Position numbers and translations under genes: made by a program. A DNA stretch of 64,000 nucleotides, from NCBI GenBank assembly GCA_030052745.1, contig JANBVO010000029.1, forward strand, positions 186,001 to 250,000, in the 5' to 3' direction. The DNA is from Pleurostoma richardsiae (Eukaryota; Ascomycota; Sordariomycetes; Calosphaeriales; Pleurostomataceae). A model generated the notes under the pieces. The model saw only the letters and a program-made list of their open reading frames with translations. It was not told the DNA's origin and ran no database searches. Shown piece by piece: positions 32,701 through 44,174 of this stretch; position 1 is the stretch's first letter, and every line of letters begins with the position of its first letter.

Positions 32701-35700
32701 TGGATTACTGCGGTCGCAGCGCTCGCCGGCTCAGCGGACGGCTCCGGAGAAGTGGATAGCTTTCTAGACGACCAGTGATGCGGCACTACGCTGACAATGG
32801 CCATTTCCTCGGACAGAACGGCTCGGAGTAACGGCCCCAGCGTCTTGATGAGTCGAGTATAATAGTCAAATACGTTGACTGGGTGCAGGGTGACGCTTGC
32901 CTGGCGAGAAGAGAAAGGAAAACAGTGATAGAGAGTCTTGATCAGGGACTGCGCATTGAGGAGCGCCTTCACTATGTCTGTCCCATCTGCGATCTTGCGG
33001 ACAATGTCTGCATCCCACTGTCCATCTTCTGTGACGAGAGAGACATTTGAGGCGAGGAATGGGGCAAAAAAAGGATCGGTTCCAGAGCGCGATGCTATCT
33101 TGCTCAGAGCATCAACCGCAGTCAGCGTCCGCGTCAATAAAGATGGTAATCCAATGATAGGCGAAGTCTCCACCAGTTGGGAAACGACGTGCTCCAACGA
33201 CCTAGATGCAGAGGAGTCACCGAAGTCGTAAGGCAGACTTGACAACTCCGTCATGTCGAGGAGCAGCTCAATCCCACCATCTCGCACGAAGAAGTTCTTG
33301 AGGCTTGAATTGCCCATGTAGGAGGACAGAAACTGCGCGACGGCATAGATGTACGGAGTAATCTCTTTGTACACCGCAGCCGTCAATGGCGGCTCTGCAG
33401 AGGTCGACTGAGAGCCCTTGGCTTGATCACCTTGCTCTGCAATATCCGTCATCTCGACATCATCGCCAGATGTACTCTTCTCCTTCCCCTTACGTGAGGC
33501 AACAACTTCGGTAGTCTTATCTAGCAGTTTGCGGTCTGCCGCAATGACGCTGCCATTGGGATCGGTGATGAGAAGTTTGGTGCCCCATCCTTCCGTTGTT
33601 GCCTTTGTCGTCCCCATATGGTTGACTCTGGCAATCATGTCCAGCACGGCGTTGGCGATGGCTGGTCTGAGAGAAGGGTGGTGTCGGGCAAGCTCATCGA
33701 AACTCCCCCCAATGTTTGGTGCAAGTTCCACGTCGGTCTGCATAGATTTGACATGCTCCGGACTCTCAAAGATCTCCAGGAAGCTGTCGAAGGCTCGAGA
33801 AGACACAACCATCTTCATCCCCATATTGTTCAAGCAGATAGAGTTGAGGACTGTGGGTATGATGCTTATAGCTTCTGCAGAAGGCAGAATGCCTTGGGCA
33901 AGCGGGCCGTCGCGAGGGGCATCCAATACCTCCTTACTTGGGGGATGAGGCCGTTCATCGGTCTCGAAGACCACAGACTCGTCTGAATCAGTTGGTGAGG
34001 CGGGGTCGCCGTCCTCATTCGTCTCTGGTTCAGCTGAGTTCCGTTCAGGCGCCGCCTCCACGTTGACTGGGTGGCTAGTGACAGCTTCGAGGAAGCTCTT
34101 GATCATCCCCGATTCCAAGATAGCGGCAAAGCTCGTGGGGTCATTGTTGATGAAATCGCTAAGAATGGTTGCGGCGTTCGTCCATACGACTGAACCAAAG
34201 TTCCTCATATTCTCCACGATTGTCCGGAGACTCGCAAGAAGGTGGGAGTTATCGACAAGATTCCTCAGTAGCCGATCGGTGTTTCCCCCATATGAGTACG
34301 AGTTTGTCATCATGTGGTGCACAAACTTCAGCAGCCACTTCAACGTCTGCTGTTGGTAGAAAGGAATGTCGTAATCAACCATATTGGAATGGAATTCTGG
34401 CTTTGTCCCCTGGCCAGCATCCATGAGACTCTTAGCGGCGGAAACAGAGTCGACTATGAGCTGCGCAATACTGTCCAAACCATTTGCGTTGATGAATGCC
34501 TGGAAAGCTCCCTGGTAATGATAGATCAAACCGTCCAAGAAGGCCAGCACCATGGAATGATTTCGATCGGCTAGTTTCGAACGCATGTTGAGGATGTCGA
34601 CCAAGATTTCCATCAGACCGGCAGATATCATCTCACTGCCCACTCTGGATCCGATAGCCATATGTAAGGTGAGTGAGAAGAGGTTGTTGCGCCACTCATC
34701 AGCCTCTGTAGTGCGATCATCTACTTCACCGCGACCTTCCTTCATCTCGGCGACGGCCTTTCTGATGACGTAGAGCAGGACGCCATGATTGACATTTGCA
34801 TTCAGGGCAGAGAGTACATCTGAGTACTTGGACTGGAAATTGGAGATCGCCTCGAGGAGCGCCAGCGCTATAGCCTGCAGCCATAGTGGGACTGCCGCCT
34901 TTCCGGTCACGGAGGGATGTATCAATTCTGCCAGCTGGTAGACGAGCTGATATCTTCTGGGCTCCTCGTTGTCCTGCCTCAGAGCCTTCTCGAGGAAAGT
35001 GGATTCAGGATGAATGTATGCCAAGTTTGTGATGGCCAAAAGACGAACGGCAAGCGCTTCCTGGCGAATCTCAGGAGAAGCCAGAAGCGCCTTGGCAATC
35101 CTTACTCGATTCAGGAATTCATACTGAGTAGCCTTGGGCATGTCTGGAGGACATCGAGCCAGCAGGTCGTAGACGGAGGTGTTAATAATGGCAGATTGCG
35201 ATATCTCGAAGATTTTCTGGCCAGTATGAGGACCTTCATCATGAGTGATGACGGGAGTACGAGGGTGAGCAGAAGGTGGACTATCATCTGTAGTCCCTCC
35301 GGTTCTAGCATTTCTCGGAGTCTGGTGTTGCGAGCCCATGGTAGAACTCCGTCGTAAGGGAGTCGGAGTGCCAGGAGCGGAAGAATTGATGCGGTCTGGC
35401 ATCGGATGAGAGGCGTCATTGTCACCATGTTTCGCGTAGTAGACGATCTTGATATCGCCCCACCCATTCCACCGACCCTCATCCGACTGCTCGGGCGTGG
35501 CAACCGAGAGCAAGTCGTTAGCATACATGGATGCGACGTTCTTAACACTAGCACTATGCGCCTTCTCCTTGCCTTTGCTCGCGGACGCCGTTGGCGTCAT
35601 ATGCGGAGCAGGGTCCGTGAAGGTGATGATGGGGGTCTTGACAAAAGGTTGAGCGAGCATCTGAACACGGTCAAGGTCGATGTTATAGTGATTCGCGAGC

Positions 35701-36336
35701 AGAGCGTTGCTGACTTGTCGGTTCGGCATCGACATCCGCTTGACTGAGGCTTGGTACCGCTGAGCGAGCTCGAGTCCGACTTCCAATGTGGCGTGGATGA
35801 GCGTCAGATCCGTGGAGTTGAGGAGGTCATTCAGATGAGAACTGCTAGCATAGATGCTTCTATTACCGCAGTGCTCCAGTAGCATTCGGGTGAACTTCAG
35901 GATTGCTACTATGAGCTGACTGTCGCCGTCCCGCCCATATCCCAGCTTCGTCAACTGGTCCATATTCCAGGTATCATCATCATTATACTCCACATGAGGC
36001 TCTTGCTTCAGAAGAAGCTCGCAGCCGAAGTCCCGCATCTGTGGGCCATGGCTAAGGCCATAGTTCGCAACGAAGGACTCGAGGATGTTGTCGAACCTGT
36101 TCAATAGAGGAACCCAATGATACAGATCGCCGCGAGGGAAGGGCCATCTCGTAGGGAACTTGTCGAGCTCTTGTGGAATGAGAGGCAGAGAGGCGGAAGA
36201 CGCTGTGTGAACGTAGTCCTTCAGCCAGGGAGACTTGAGCTAAAAGTCAGCACATATCCAGGAGGAAGCTGCAGCAGTAGGAACTCACCAGGTTCTCCTT
36301 ATGCTTGGGCTGCATGGTCTTCGTGATCTTGCCCAT
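23712..36336 (-). CDS. TOM1: Giant HECT E3 ubiquitin ligase TOM1/HUWE1
   Basis: Seven exons on the minus strand (36289-36336, 29045-36239, 28455-28991, 28336-28401, 24270-28271, 23863-24207, 23712-23806) encode 4095 aa, the usual size for fungal Tom1. The first two exons hold the armadillo-like DUF908/DUF913 region. An Asp/Glu-rich acidic stretch lies at about 2400-2615. Ubiquitin-binding repeats of the form [10 protein letters not shown] and [10 protein letters not shown] lie near 3010-3140. The C-terminal HECT domain starts near 3755; it includes [20 protein letters not shown], the catalytic Cys in SSHTCFN at about 4062, and the terminal GSDYFGFA. The last intron splits the codon three residues after that Cys. 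The enzyme ubiquitinates excess histones, unassembled ribosomal proteins and replication factors in yeast and humans. Confidence 0.97.
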
Positions 36337-38428
36337 TTTGACGGCGGCAGCGGCAGAGCCGCTAAGACACAAACTCCCCCTCCACTACCAAGCACCTATT
36401 TCGTAGACGACACTTTCGCGATCTTGGGTGGAGCGCCCTATTACGGGACACTCCTGCTGTAAATCTCGAGGTGTTTCCTCTTGTGCTGGTGCTCGAGGGC
36501 TTGCTTGAAGGTAGAGAGGCAAGGCTGCAGCTGTATCCGCAGCTTCTCGGTGCAGTCGGTCCGCGACTTTCGGAAGGAGCGTCAGGCTCACGTCAGGAGG
36601 ATCTGAAAGAGGCGCCTGCAAGGAGAGACCCGAGCGAAACGGGTCAGGTGGGAGGAGGCGTTTGGCGGGGTGGAAGTGGTGGTGGTTTGGTGATGGTGTC
36701 AAAAGGTGGATGGGCAGGCCGTAAAGAAGCTTGTGGAAAAAGGCCTAGACGTGTGCAGTCGTCCAAACCCTCTCCCAACAAGCAGGGAGAATGTGAGGTT
36801 CTTGCGAATGAGAGGCAGCTGCTTATGAACAGCCCAGTCGGTCAAGGCGATATGGTGTTATTCGGCGGGGTTGGCGGAGAAGGTTGTGAAGGAGAGGAAG
36901 AATCGCTTTCGTCGGACGTGTTGATGAAAAGAAAGGCGAGGTAGAGGTAAAAGTGCAACGGGCCTTTTGCGTAATAGGTGCTGGTCCAAGCTTCCTCAGG
37001 CCCACCGTCAGGTACCGAAATACTTAGCAGCCCCGCTGAGAAAAGCCGACCCCCATGGTATTCAGTACCTCTTTACGCGCCAGAGGAAATGGAGGTGCCG
37101 TCTCCAGCCCACGTTATGAAGATGCCTGAAGAAACCTTCGTTACAGGCGGCAAGCACATGAGAGGCCAGGCAGACAGCAACTTAAACTCGGCAGCACCTT
37201 GGTACAGGGCAGCCATTCAGGTTGGGCGAACGTGCTGCACAATGCAAAGGATCTTGGACCTTGCTTACATACAGACACCTCACGTAGTTCTCGTCTACAC
37301 ATATTTCCAGCCTTATTCACCGGTGCTATAGTCCCAGCGTTCATCTTGAGCGCCGGTGCGGATAGCTCCTGGCCGCGGATTCAGCGACAGGAGGAGTCCC
37401 TCAATTGATTCTGCGTCTTGAAACCCCCCGTCGGCTTGCACGCCTATATGATTGCCCGGACTGGGGATCGCGACGAGCAGTTGGGTGTGGCAACTTACCA
37501 CCGGGCAGTTAGTTGCGAAGCAGAGCAGGTACAACTGGCATTACACGGCATGCTCACAATATGCGTGGCCTCTTGTGAGAACAGAGCGAAATCTTGGAAG
37601 CGCTTCATTACCATTATACGCGAGACAAGTATTTATGTGGCTGGGACCATCATTAACGTGCTTGGCGCAGAAGATCGTGTCATAATCCGCGGGTGTCCGA
37701 GGCGTCGGAGCCGGAGAAAGTTGGGATGTCTGAGACGGAACCGGGGTTCCCGCTAGTTCCACACGGCGCCGGGCCCCGGTTCCCGGCTGCATAGGTAGGT
37801 TCTCAGACCGGGTCAAGATCATTATTACAGATCTGTACACAAGTACGTCAGGCTTTTATCTTGACTGCTGCAACACCAAGGAGACATCCATTAGCATCTG
37901 CCAAGATATCTGAGAGTGAGTTACTACGTTTACGTCCTTGCCGATACGTCTTCACTAGCCATACTAGAAACGGTCAAGTTTTGTACGATAGCAAGTCCTT
38001 ACGCCCTCGTTCCTCAGGATGATGCCAAAACAACTTCGAGACGCAGGCTTAACACCAGGTTTGCAGCTGCAGACACGGCAATACAAGTATAATGCAGAGA
38101 GTGGCGCGTTGTGGGTGCAATAGGTCCGTATCTGGTGGTATCGTTCGAGCATCTTCCCCGATGAACAGCTGCTATCAACGCCCGATGGTGAGGAAGTCTT
38201 ACGCAGTCCTTGCATTTCGCATCGGCATCATCACATTATACGCGAGGGAGGCAAGAGGGTATGTATGTATCTCGAGCTCTGTGCTCATCAACACAATGCT
38301 GTTCTGAAGTCCAATCCATTTTCGATGCCGTGAATACACTCCAGATTGGTTTGGCCTGCTCGGCCACCACTCACTCCATGAGCCATAACCCAAATGCAAA
38401 AGACCCCGTCATACCAAACGCCATAAGC
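36337..38428. other. Intergenic region between TOM1 promoter and eS6 3' end
   Basis: This 2.1-kb gap contains the TOM1 promoter and the eS6 3' UTR. Open frames up to 157 codons on the + strand near 36471-36944 show no domain and lie in the TOM1 upstream region. A TAGGTAGG copy is at 37792. No supported gene was found. Confidence 0.5.
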
Positions 38429-39589
38429 TTATTTGTGCATGGAGCTTGCTCGTCTCTTGCGGACGTCGGCCTTGTGCGCCTTGGCCTCATGGACACGCTT
38501 AGCCAGAACCTGGGCGTACTCGTTCTGCGCGAAAAGTTAGTCTCAGCCAGGAAAGAAAGCTGGAACGGGGAAGACATACGGCCTCATCCTTCACCTTCTC
38601 GGCCTGGCGGCGCTTCAGCGCGATGCGGTGGCGCTTGTGCTGGAGGCGTTGGGGCGTAACCAGTCTCTGGATCTTGGGGGCCTTGGTGTAAGGCTTCTTG
38701 CCCTCACCCTTGGGCTGGATCTCGCGACGAATGACGTACTTCCGGACCTATGGCAGTGCAAGGAAAGCACGGCATATTAGCTTCTCGATATTCCCCTCAC
38801 TTGCAACTCTCACTCTCTACCCGAACTGCACTATTTCCACCGCCGCAGTCATCGGGCAGGCGAAGACGAGATTGTAGGACGTGGCGGTACGTACATCGTC
38901 TTCCTTGGTGAGGCCGAAGAACTTTCGGATCTTGGTGGCACGCTTGGGACCCAGGCGCTTAGGGTGGACGACATCAGTGAGGCCGGGGATGTCCTGCTCG
39001 CCCTGCTTGACGATGGCCAGAGCCAGGACGGACAGGTCCATGCCAACAATGCAGCCGCGAACCGACTTTCTCTTGCGCTCGCCGGAGCGACGGGGGCGGT
39101 AGCAGGAGTGGCCGTCGGAAAGTAGGAGACGGACACGGGTAGGGTGCATGACACCCTGCTTCATCGGGAAACCCTGCTTGTCGTTGCCACCGGTGATCTT
39201 CAGGATGTAGCCCTTCCACTCGTCGCCCAGGCTGTCGGCGGGGACTTCAGCGCCCATCTGCAAAAGAGCCGTCAGTAAGGCTCGTGGTTCAAATATCCCA
39301 GCCATCATCTTGAGACTCGATCCTTCGACGTTGCTCAATCCGGTCGGCATCAGCGGGCGAGACATACGCGCTTCTCCATGAAGACCCTCAGCTTGCGCTC
39401 ATCCTCGATGTCGATGAGCTTCTGGCTCCCGTTCGACGGGTAGGAACTGTTATGCAGTCAGTAACAGATCGAGCGCATCGAGCATATGCCTCCGTTAAAG
39501 CAATGAGACTCGGCGACCATCCCAGGCTCAACTCAATAGCAAAATAATCAATCCTCTTGCAGACAAAATACTCACATGTTCAACTTCAT
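38429..39589 (-). CDS. RPS6: 40S ribosomal protein eS6
   Basis: Five exons on the minus strand (39576-39589, 39368-39446, 38895-39257, 38580-38747, 38429-38524) encode 239 aa, the fungal norm. The first coding exon is only 14 bases, MKLN plus two bases; splicing rebuilds [20 protein letters not shown]. Exon 3 carries [14 protein letters not shown], exon 4 [14 protein letters not shown] and exon 5 the C-terminal [10 protein letters not shown]. The RRASS pair is the target of S6-type kinases downstream of TOR in yeast. The protein is a small-subunit component. It shares a 528-bp divergent promoter with DPH1. Confidence 0.98.
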
Positions 39590-39599
39590 CTTGAGCGGC

Positions 39600-39626
39600 T
39601 TTCAGTCAATTGGCGAGTGACTGAAA
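39600..39626 (-). promoter_or_regulatory. Inverted repeat (hairpin) before eS6 start codon
   Basis: On the minus strand TTTCAGTCA pairs perfectly with TGACTGAAA across a nine-base loop, and the 3' arm ends 10 bases before the ATG. If transcribed, it forms a 9-bp hairpin at the start codon; if not, it is a palindromic factor site containing CCAAT. Confidence 0.55.
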
Positions 39627-39801
39627 ATGAAGTCGAAGTCGGTTGGCGTTTGTCGTTGTAGCGGAATGGGCCAAAAGTTTGCGGGAGAAGCCAAAATCAA
39701 TTTTTGTGAGCGCACTAGGGCACGCAAAGCCGGTGGGGTCCGTGCACTCTGTCGCAGCTGATTGGTTCAGCACCAATACCATAGTAGGTTGAGAATCAGC
39801 C

Positions 39802-39832
39802 GAAAAAAGCCACACCTGAAAAAGCCACACTG
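39802..39832. repeat. Tandem GAAAAAGCCACAC repeat in eS6/DPH1 promoter
   Basis: Two copies of AAAAAGCCACAC (39804-39815 and 39819-39830) lie 15 bases apart, about 215-242 bp upstream of the eS6 start. It is a candidate factor-binding array. Confidence 0.7.
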
Positions 39833-40117
39833 CCTACTCACCGACACTCCAGTTAACGTACTATGATTCAGTATGCGATAAGAAAATATATTCGATAAAC
39901 CAATATCTTTCTCTCAACAGTGTGCATGGTCTTGCCGCCTCGAAGGATCGACGAATAAGCTAGCAGTAAAGTCAGCCTTATTCAGCACGATCGGGCGGCA
40001 AGATACAGGAGAATCTTGCACAAAGGTAATCGCAACGATACGGACGTTGACAAGGGCACAAGAGGATAGCTGGATAGATACCGTCCTGGCTGGGTTACAG
40101 TCACATCATTCTGCCTG

Positions 40118-41514
40118 ATGGAGGATGACAGAGCGAAGGTAGACCTGGGCATCGCTGCCGATATCGAGGCATCCCAAGCTTCCGAGCCTATTCTCAAGCA
40201 GCCAAAGAAGAGGTTTGTGGGGCGAAGAGCAGCCACAGAGGCTGCTTCCAGAAACAGGGGCGGAAATGCCTCCATTGAGGAATCAGGGGCAGTTCAGGGT
40301 ACGCATAGCCCTCCAAGACCATCGATAGACCCTCATGCTAAGTGTATCCAGTGGCACAACCAAGAAGAGCTCCGCGGCTCCTGAACCAGGTACCCCCGGA
40401 GATCCTGAATGACCCGGACTTGAAGGCGGCAATCTCCCTGTTGCCAGCGAACTACTCTTTTGAGATTCCCAAGACAATCCACAGGATTCGTACCCTGGGC
40501 GCGAAGAGAGTCGCTTTGCAAATGCCTGAAGGACTTCTCCTATTCGCCACGACTATCTCAGACATTTTGACCCAGTTCTGCCCTGGCATCGAGACGTTGA
40601 TCATGGGCGACGTCACCTACGGCGCCTGCTGCATAGATGACTACACGGCCCGGGCCATGGGCTGCGACTTGCTCGTGCACTACGCCCACAGCTGCCTCAT
40701 ACCTGTCGATGTCACTAAGATCAAGACGCTGTACGTCTTCGTCGACATCAGCATAGATACATCGCATCTACTCGCTACCCTAGAGCGGAACTTCTCGTCC
40801 GGCAAGACGATAGCCCTGGTAGGGACCATTCAGTTCAATGCAACCATCCACGGCGTGCGGTCTACATTAGAGAAGGCCGGCTTCAGGGTAATCGTGCCAC
40901 AGATAGTCCCGTTGTCTAAGGGGGAGATCCTGGGGTGCACGTCTCCAAACCTGGCAAACTACGCGTCCGACAGTCCCATCGACTTCATATTGTACCTCGG
41001 CGATGGCCGCTTCCATCTCGAAAGCATCATGATCCACAACCCAGGCATACCGGCCTACAGGTACGATCCGTACTCCCGCAAGCTAACGCACGAAACGTAC
41101 GGGCACGACGAGATGCGCGATCTGCGCCACGAAGCAATAGGCACCGCTCGAAAGGCCCGGAAGTGGGGGCTCATCCTGGGTTCGCTGGGGAGGCAGGGCA
41201 ACCCGCACACGCTGGGCCTGATAGAACGCAAGCTTGCGGAGAAGGGTGTCCCGTTCGTGAACCTGCTCCTGAGTGAGATCTTCCCCGGCAAACTGTCGAT
41301 GATGAGTGACGTAGAGTGCTGGGTGCAGGTTGCCTGCCCGCGGCTGAGCATAGACTGGGGCTACGCGTTCCCCAGGCCGCTGTTGACTGCGTACGAGGCC
41401 CTAGTCGCGTTGGAGGAGCGTGATGACTGGGGGGATGGTGTATATCCTATGGATTACTACGGGAAAGAAGGTCTTGGGAGGACAAGACCACAATCCGTAG
41501 TTGCTACCACATAG
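40118..41514 (+). CDS. DPH1: Diphthamide biosynthesis protein 1
   Basis: Two exons (40118-40298, 40352-41514) with a 53-base intron encode 447 aa. The intron has a GTACGC donor and a TGCTAAG branch-point-like site. With DPH2, Dph1 makes the first intermediate of diphthamide by transferring the 3-amino-3-carboxypropyl group of S-adenosylmethionine to a His of translation factor eEF2, through a non-canonical radical mechanism on a 4Fe-4S cluster. Family motifs are [24 protein letters not shown] and ALQMPEGLL. The three expected cluster cysteines are visible in [17 protein letters not shown] and [12 protein letters not shown]. The chain ends shortly after the YPMDYYG segment. It is divergent from eS6, another translation gene. 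Confidence 0.96.
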
Positions 41515-41785
41515 GTATCACTTAGACAACAAAAAGACTCATATTGTTGCGACGGTGTCATGGAAACTGTGATTTGAGTGCAGATAGTCGAAAGGAAGGC
41601 GTCAAGCCTTGTACAACGCTTGTAGATGGAGCCGCTTCTAGACAAACCTTGGGGTCACCTGCTCTGGTACATCTCACAAATGCATCGTATTTGACAGTCC
41701 TGCAGGTCACTGTGCGGCCATAAACATCAATCATCTCGCGCTTGTAATCCTTTTGACAGCCCCTGTTTCCTCCTTGTTCCCCCCT

Positions 41786-42328
41786 CTAGCTGGTCGTCCC
41801 GGTCCCAACCGGCTCTGGCCTCTGGGAAAACACAATTTTATACTTCACAATCTCCACGACCTCCAGCTCCTCTGCCGGTCGCCCCTCCGCACCCTGCTCC
41901 TCTCCACCGTCTCCTCCCGCCGCTTCTACGCCTCCCATTGCCTCTTCGCCCTCCGCATCACTCCCGTCCCGCTGCCGCCGCCGCTGCCTGACCACCGCGA
42001 CCGGCCTCGGCAGCGCCTTCACCTCGCCCGTGAGCCGCTGGTGCTGCCCCACATACATGTACACCCTCTTCATCCAGGCCTTTGAGTTAGGGTCCAGCGC
42101 GTCCGGACGGTACTCCGGGAAGTCCAGGCGGCCCACGGGCACCACAGGTGCCGCCTGGGACCCGCCATTGCCCTCGCCGTCATCTGTGCTGGGGAGGTTG
42201 ATTGTACCCTGGAGCTCGAGGAGCGCGAGCCCTGCGGGGGTCTGGAGGAGTGGTGGCAGCGGGTTGGCGGCCTGTATCGATAGGGTGGTGGTGCGTTTGG
42301 GGTGGAGGGTTATTGATGTCGCTGCCAT
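41786..42328 (-). CDS. CTF8: Chromosome transmission fidelity protein 8
   Basis: This is a single exon of 180 aa from the ATG at 42328; the frame stays open upstream but without an ATG. Ctf8 joins Ctf18 and Dcc1 in the alternative clamp loader that acts on PCNA and supports sister-chromatid cohesion. The family signature is seen as LALLELQGTI, then GRLDFPEYRPDALDPNSKAW with MYVGQHQRLTGEVKALPRPV, and the C-terminal VEIVKYKIVFSQRPEPVG. A Gly/Glu-rich insert separates the last two blocks, as in other fungi. It converges on DPH1, with 271 bp between the stops. Confidence 0.93.
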   Translation of the reverse strand: MAATSITLHPKRTTTLSIQAANPLPPLLQTPAGLALLELQGTINLPSTDDGEGNGGSQAAPVVPVGRLDFPEYRPDALDPNSKAWMKRVYMYVGQHQRLTGEVKALPRPVAVVRQRRRQRDGSDAEGEEAMGGVEAAGGDGGEEQGAEGRPAEELEVVEIVKYKIVFSQRPEPVGTGTTS

Positions 42329-42864
42329 TTTCTGTGGTCTTTGAGATGGCGGATGAGGGACGCCTTCAAAGCAGGACCTCTCGACTGAGATACTCCCGTG
42401 TACCGGTAGGAATTTGCGTTTCACAGCGGTTCAAAGCAGGAATGGTTTTTGAGAGGTCGTCGATTGTTATCTTACCGGTTTCTCAGAGGCGGCGTTAAGA
42501 ATGGTTCTAGGAATGAAAATTGTTGATCTTCAAGTCTGAGTGAGCCACACCTAATGCCTCGACACATTCAGCAAGAAAAGAATCCCAACACGCCGTAATT
42601 ATCTCTCACATATTCCGTATTCCTTCGTGATTTGCGTCACAGTGTTATTAAAGGATCACATTTAGGCTCGGAATTTATGGTAAAGCCTAAATATAACACA
42701 GAGAAGAGCCCATCATATTTTAATTGAGGATCCGACAACAAGTTGATAGTTTCTCCTACTGCAAGTCGGACTCGATTTCATTGATGACCCTCAATGCTAA
42801 ATACTATCGAATAGCTAATCAGCCCCCCAATACACTTTCTTTTGAATTTGGATCCTCTCCGTTT
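42329..42864. other. Intergenic region, CTF8 promoter and epimerase 3' end
   Basis: This 536-base gap contains the CTF8 promoter and the 3' UTR of the aldose epimerase gene. It is AT-richer from about 42530 to 42860. No gene was seen. Confidence 0.5.
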
Positions 42865-44174
42865 TCACGAAGACGTCGCATTGATGCTAAACTTGTAGCT
42901 CGCCTGCAGCACGTACGGGTCCCCGCCCGGCTCGTAGATCTGCTTCTTCCCCCGCTGCCACTCGGGTTGGTTGATGGCGTCGATCCAGTCCTCGACCTCG
43001 AGGACGACGCAGCCGTACTGCGGGATGGTGCGCGGGAAGTCGGCGTTGTCGAACAGGCCCTGCGTCGACTTGAGTGCCATGCTGCCGTTCATCGAGTTGC
43101 AGCTGTACATCTGGAAGGCCTCCTGGTCGCTGTGCACGTCCAGCTGGATGCCGGACCACGCAGACTGCAGCCGCGCCACAGGCTTGCCGATGCGCCAGTC
43201 GTACGGCCCGTCCTGCTCGCGATTGACGAGCCAGCAGGTGTCTGCGTAAGTTGCCGGTGGGTTAGCAACCGATCTCTCTGGGTAGGCATAAGATGGTGGC
43301 TTCCAATGAGATACTCACCGTAGCCAGTGCAGTTGAAGCCGCAGTTGTTTTTCAGATCGGGGCTCGAGAAGTTGGCGCCGATCTCCTTGGGGGCACTCCA
43401 GAAGTCGTTGACTGAACCGGGCTGGTTGGCGAGGATGTCGCCGGTGGGGATCAAGATGTTGTCGACACCCACGCGCTGGCCGCTGTACGGCAGCCAGAAG
43501 GAGTGATTGAAGATTTTGTTCGTCTCATTGTTGGCGAAGCCATCCAGGTTCCAGTAGGTGTGGCTGCTCAACATGATTGGCGTCGTCTTAGTCGTAGGAA
43601 TGGCGACCATCTTCAGGTCCCATGTCAAGTTGCCCAGAGTATAAGTGATGAAGGAAACAACCTCGCCGGGGAATCCTTGGTCTCCGTCAGGGTCTACGAG
43701 GGAGAACGTTATGCTGTTGTTCGTGTATGACACAACAGTAAAGTTGCGCCAGTCCCAGCCTTTGGGGCCGCCATGAAGCGTGTCGACGCCATTCGGGTTG
43801 GCGGCAGTAGGATTCTCGTTTGGAAGTACGTTGTAGGTGACGCCGTCGATCTCGAAGGAGCTGTTCTTGATGCGGTTCGCATAGCGCCCCGGGACACCGC
43901 CAAAGTGTGGGTGCTGCCTGTCAATGCCGTAGTAGGACGCATTGTCGAACCCGCCCACTAGGTCCCTCTGTATCCCGTACTGGTCGTTGATCAGGAGATT
44001 CGAGATTGATGCGCCATAAGGAATGAAGGACGCAGATATGCCTTCTCCATAGATCCAGTACTTGCCGTTCTCGTCCGGGTTAGGGGTAGTAGCATTGGTA
44101 GCACCAGTCCCGACAAAGTCAGCAGAGACAAGCGGCAGGAGCAGAGCTCCTAGAGACAACAGCTTGCTGTGCAT
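42865..44174 (-). CDS. Secreted aldose 1-epimerase (mutarotase)
   Basis: Two exons on the minus strand (43319-44174, 42865-43241) encode 410 aa. The start MHSKLLSLGALLLPLVSA is a clear signal peptide with a cleavage-type VSA site, and many NxS/T sites follow, so the protein is probably secreted and glycosylated. The enzyme interconverts alpha and beta anomers of aldoses such as glucose and galactose. Visible motifs are GRYANRIKN, LHGGPKGWDWRNF, the catalytic-His station SSHTYWNLDG, LIPTGDI, and the C-terminal QAFQMYSCN-like and YGCVVLEVEDW blocks; the first Glu of the latter fits the catalytic base. The upstream region has a TATA-like sequence near 44281, consistent with a regulated gene. The physiological sugar is not known. 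Confidence 0.93.

Larger units (their letters stand above)
39590..40117. promoter_or_regulatory. Divergent promoter region, eS6 / DPH1
   Basis: These 528 bp contain both promoters. A 9-bp inverted repeat lies right before the eS6 start codon (39600-39626), and a 15-base-period direct repeat lies at 39802-39832. On the eS6 strand, CCAAT is present in the loop of the inverted repeat. Confidence 0.5.

Noticed and set aside
39258-39367. Possible C/D snoRNA in eS6 intron 2
   Set aside because: A C-box-like GATGATG and a CTGA are only about 30 bases apart and imperfect; too weak to call.
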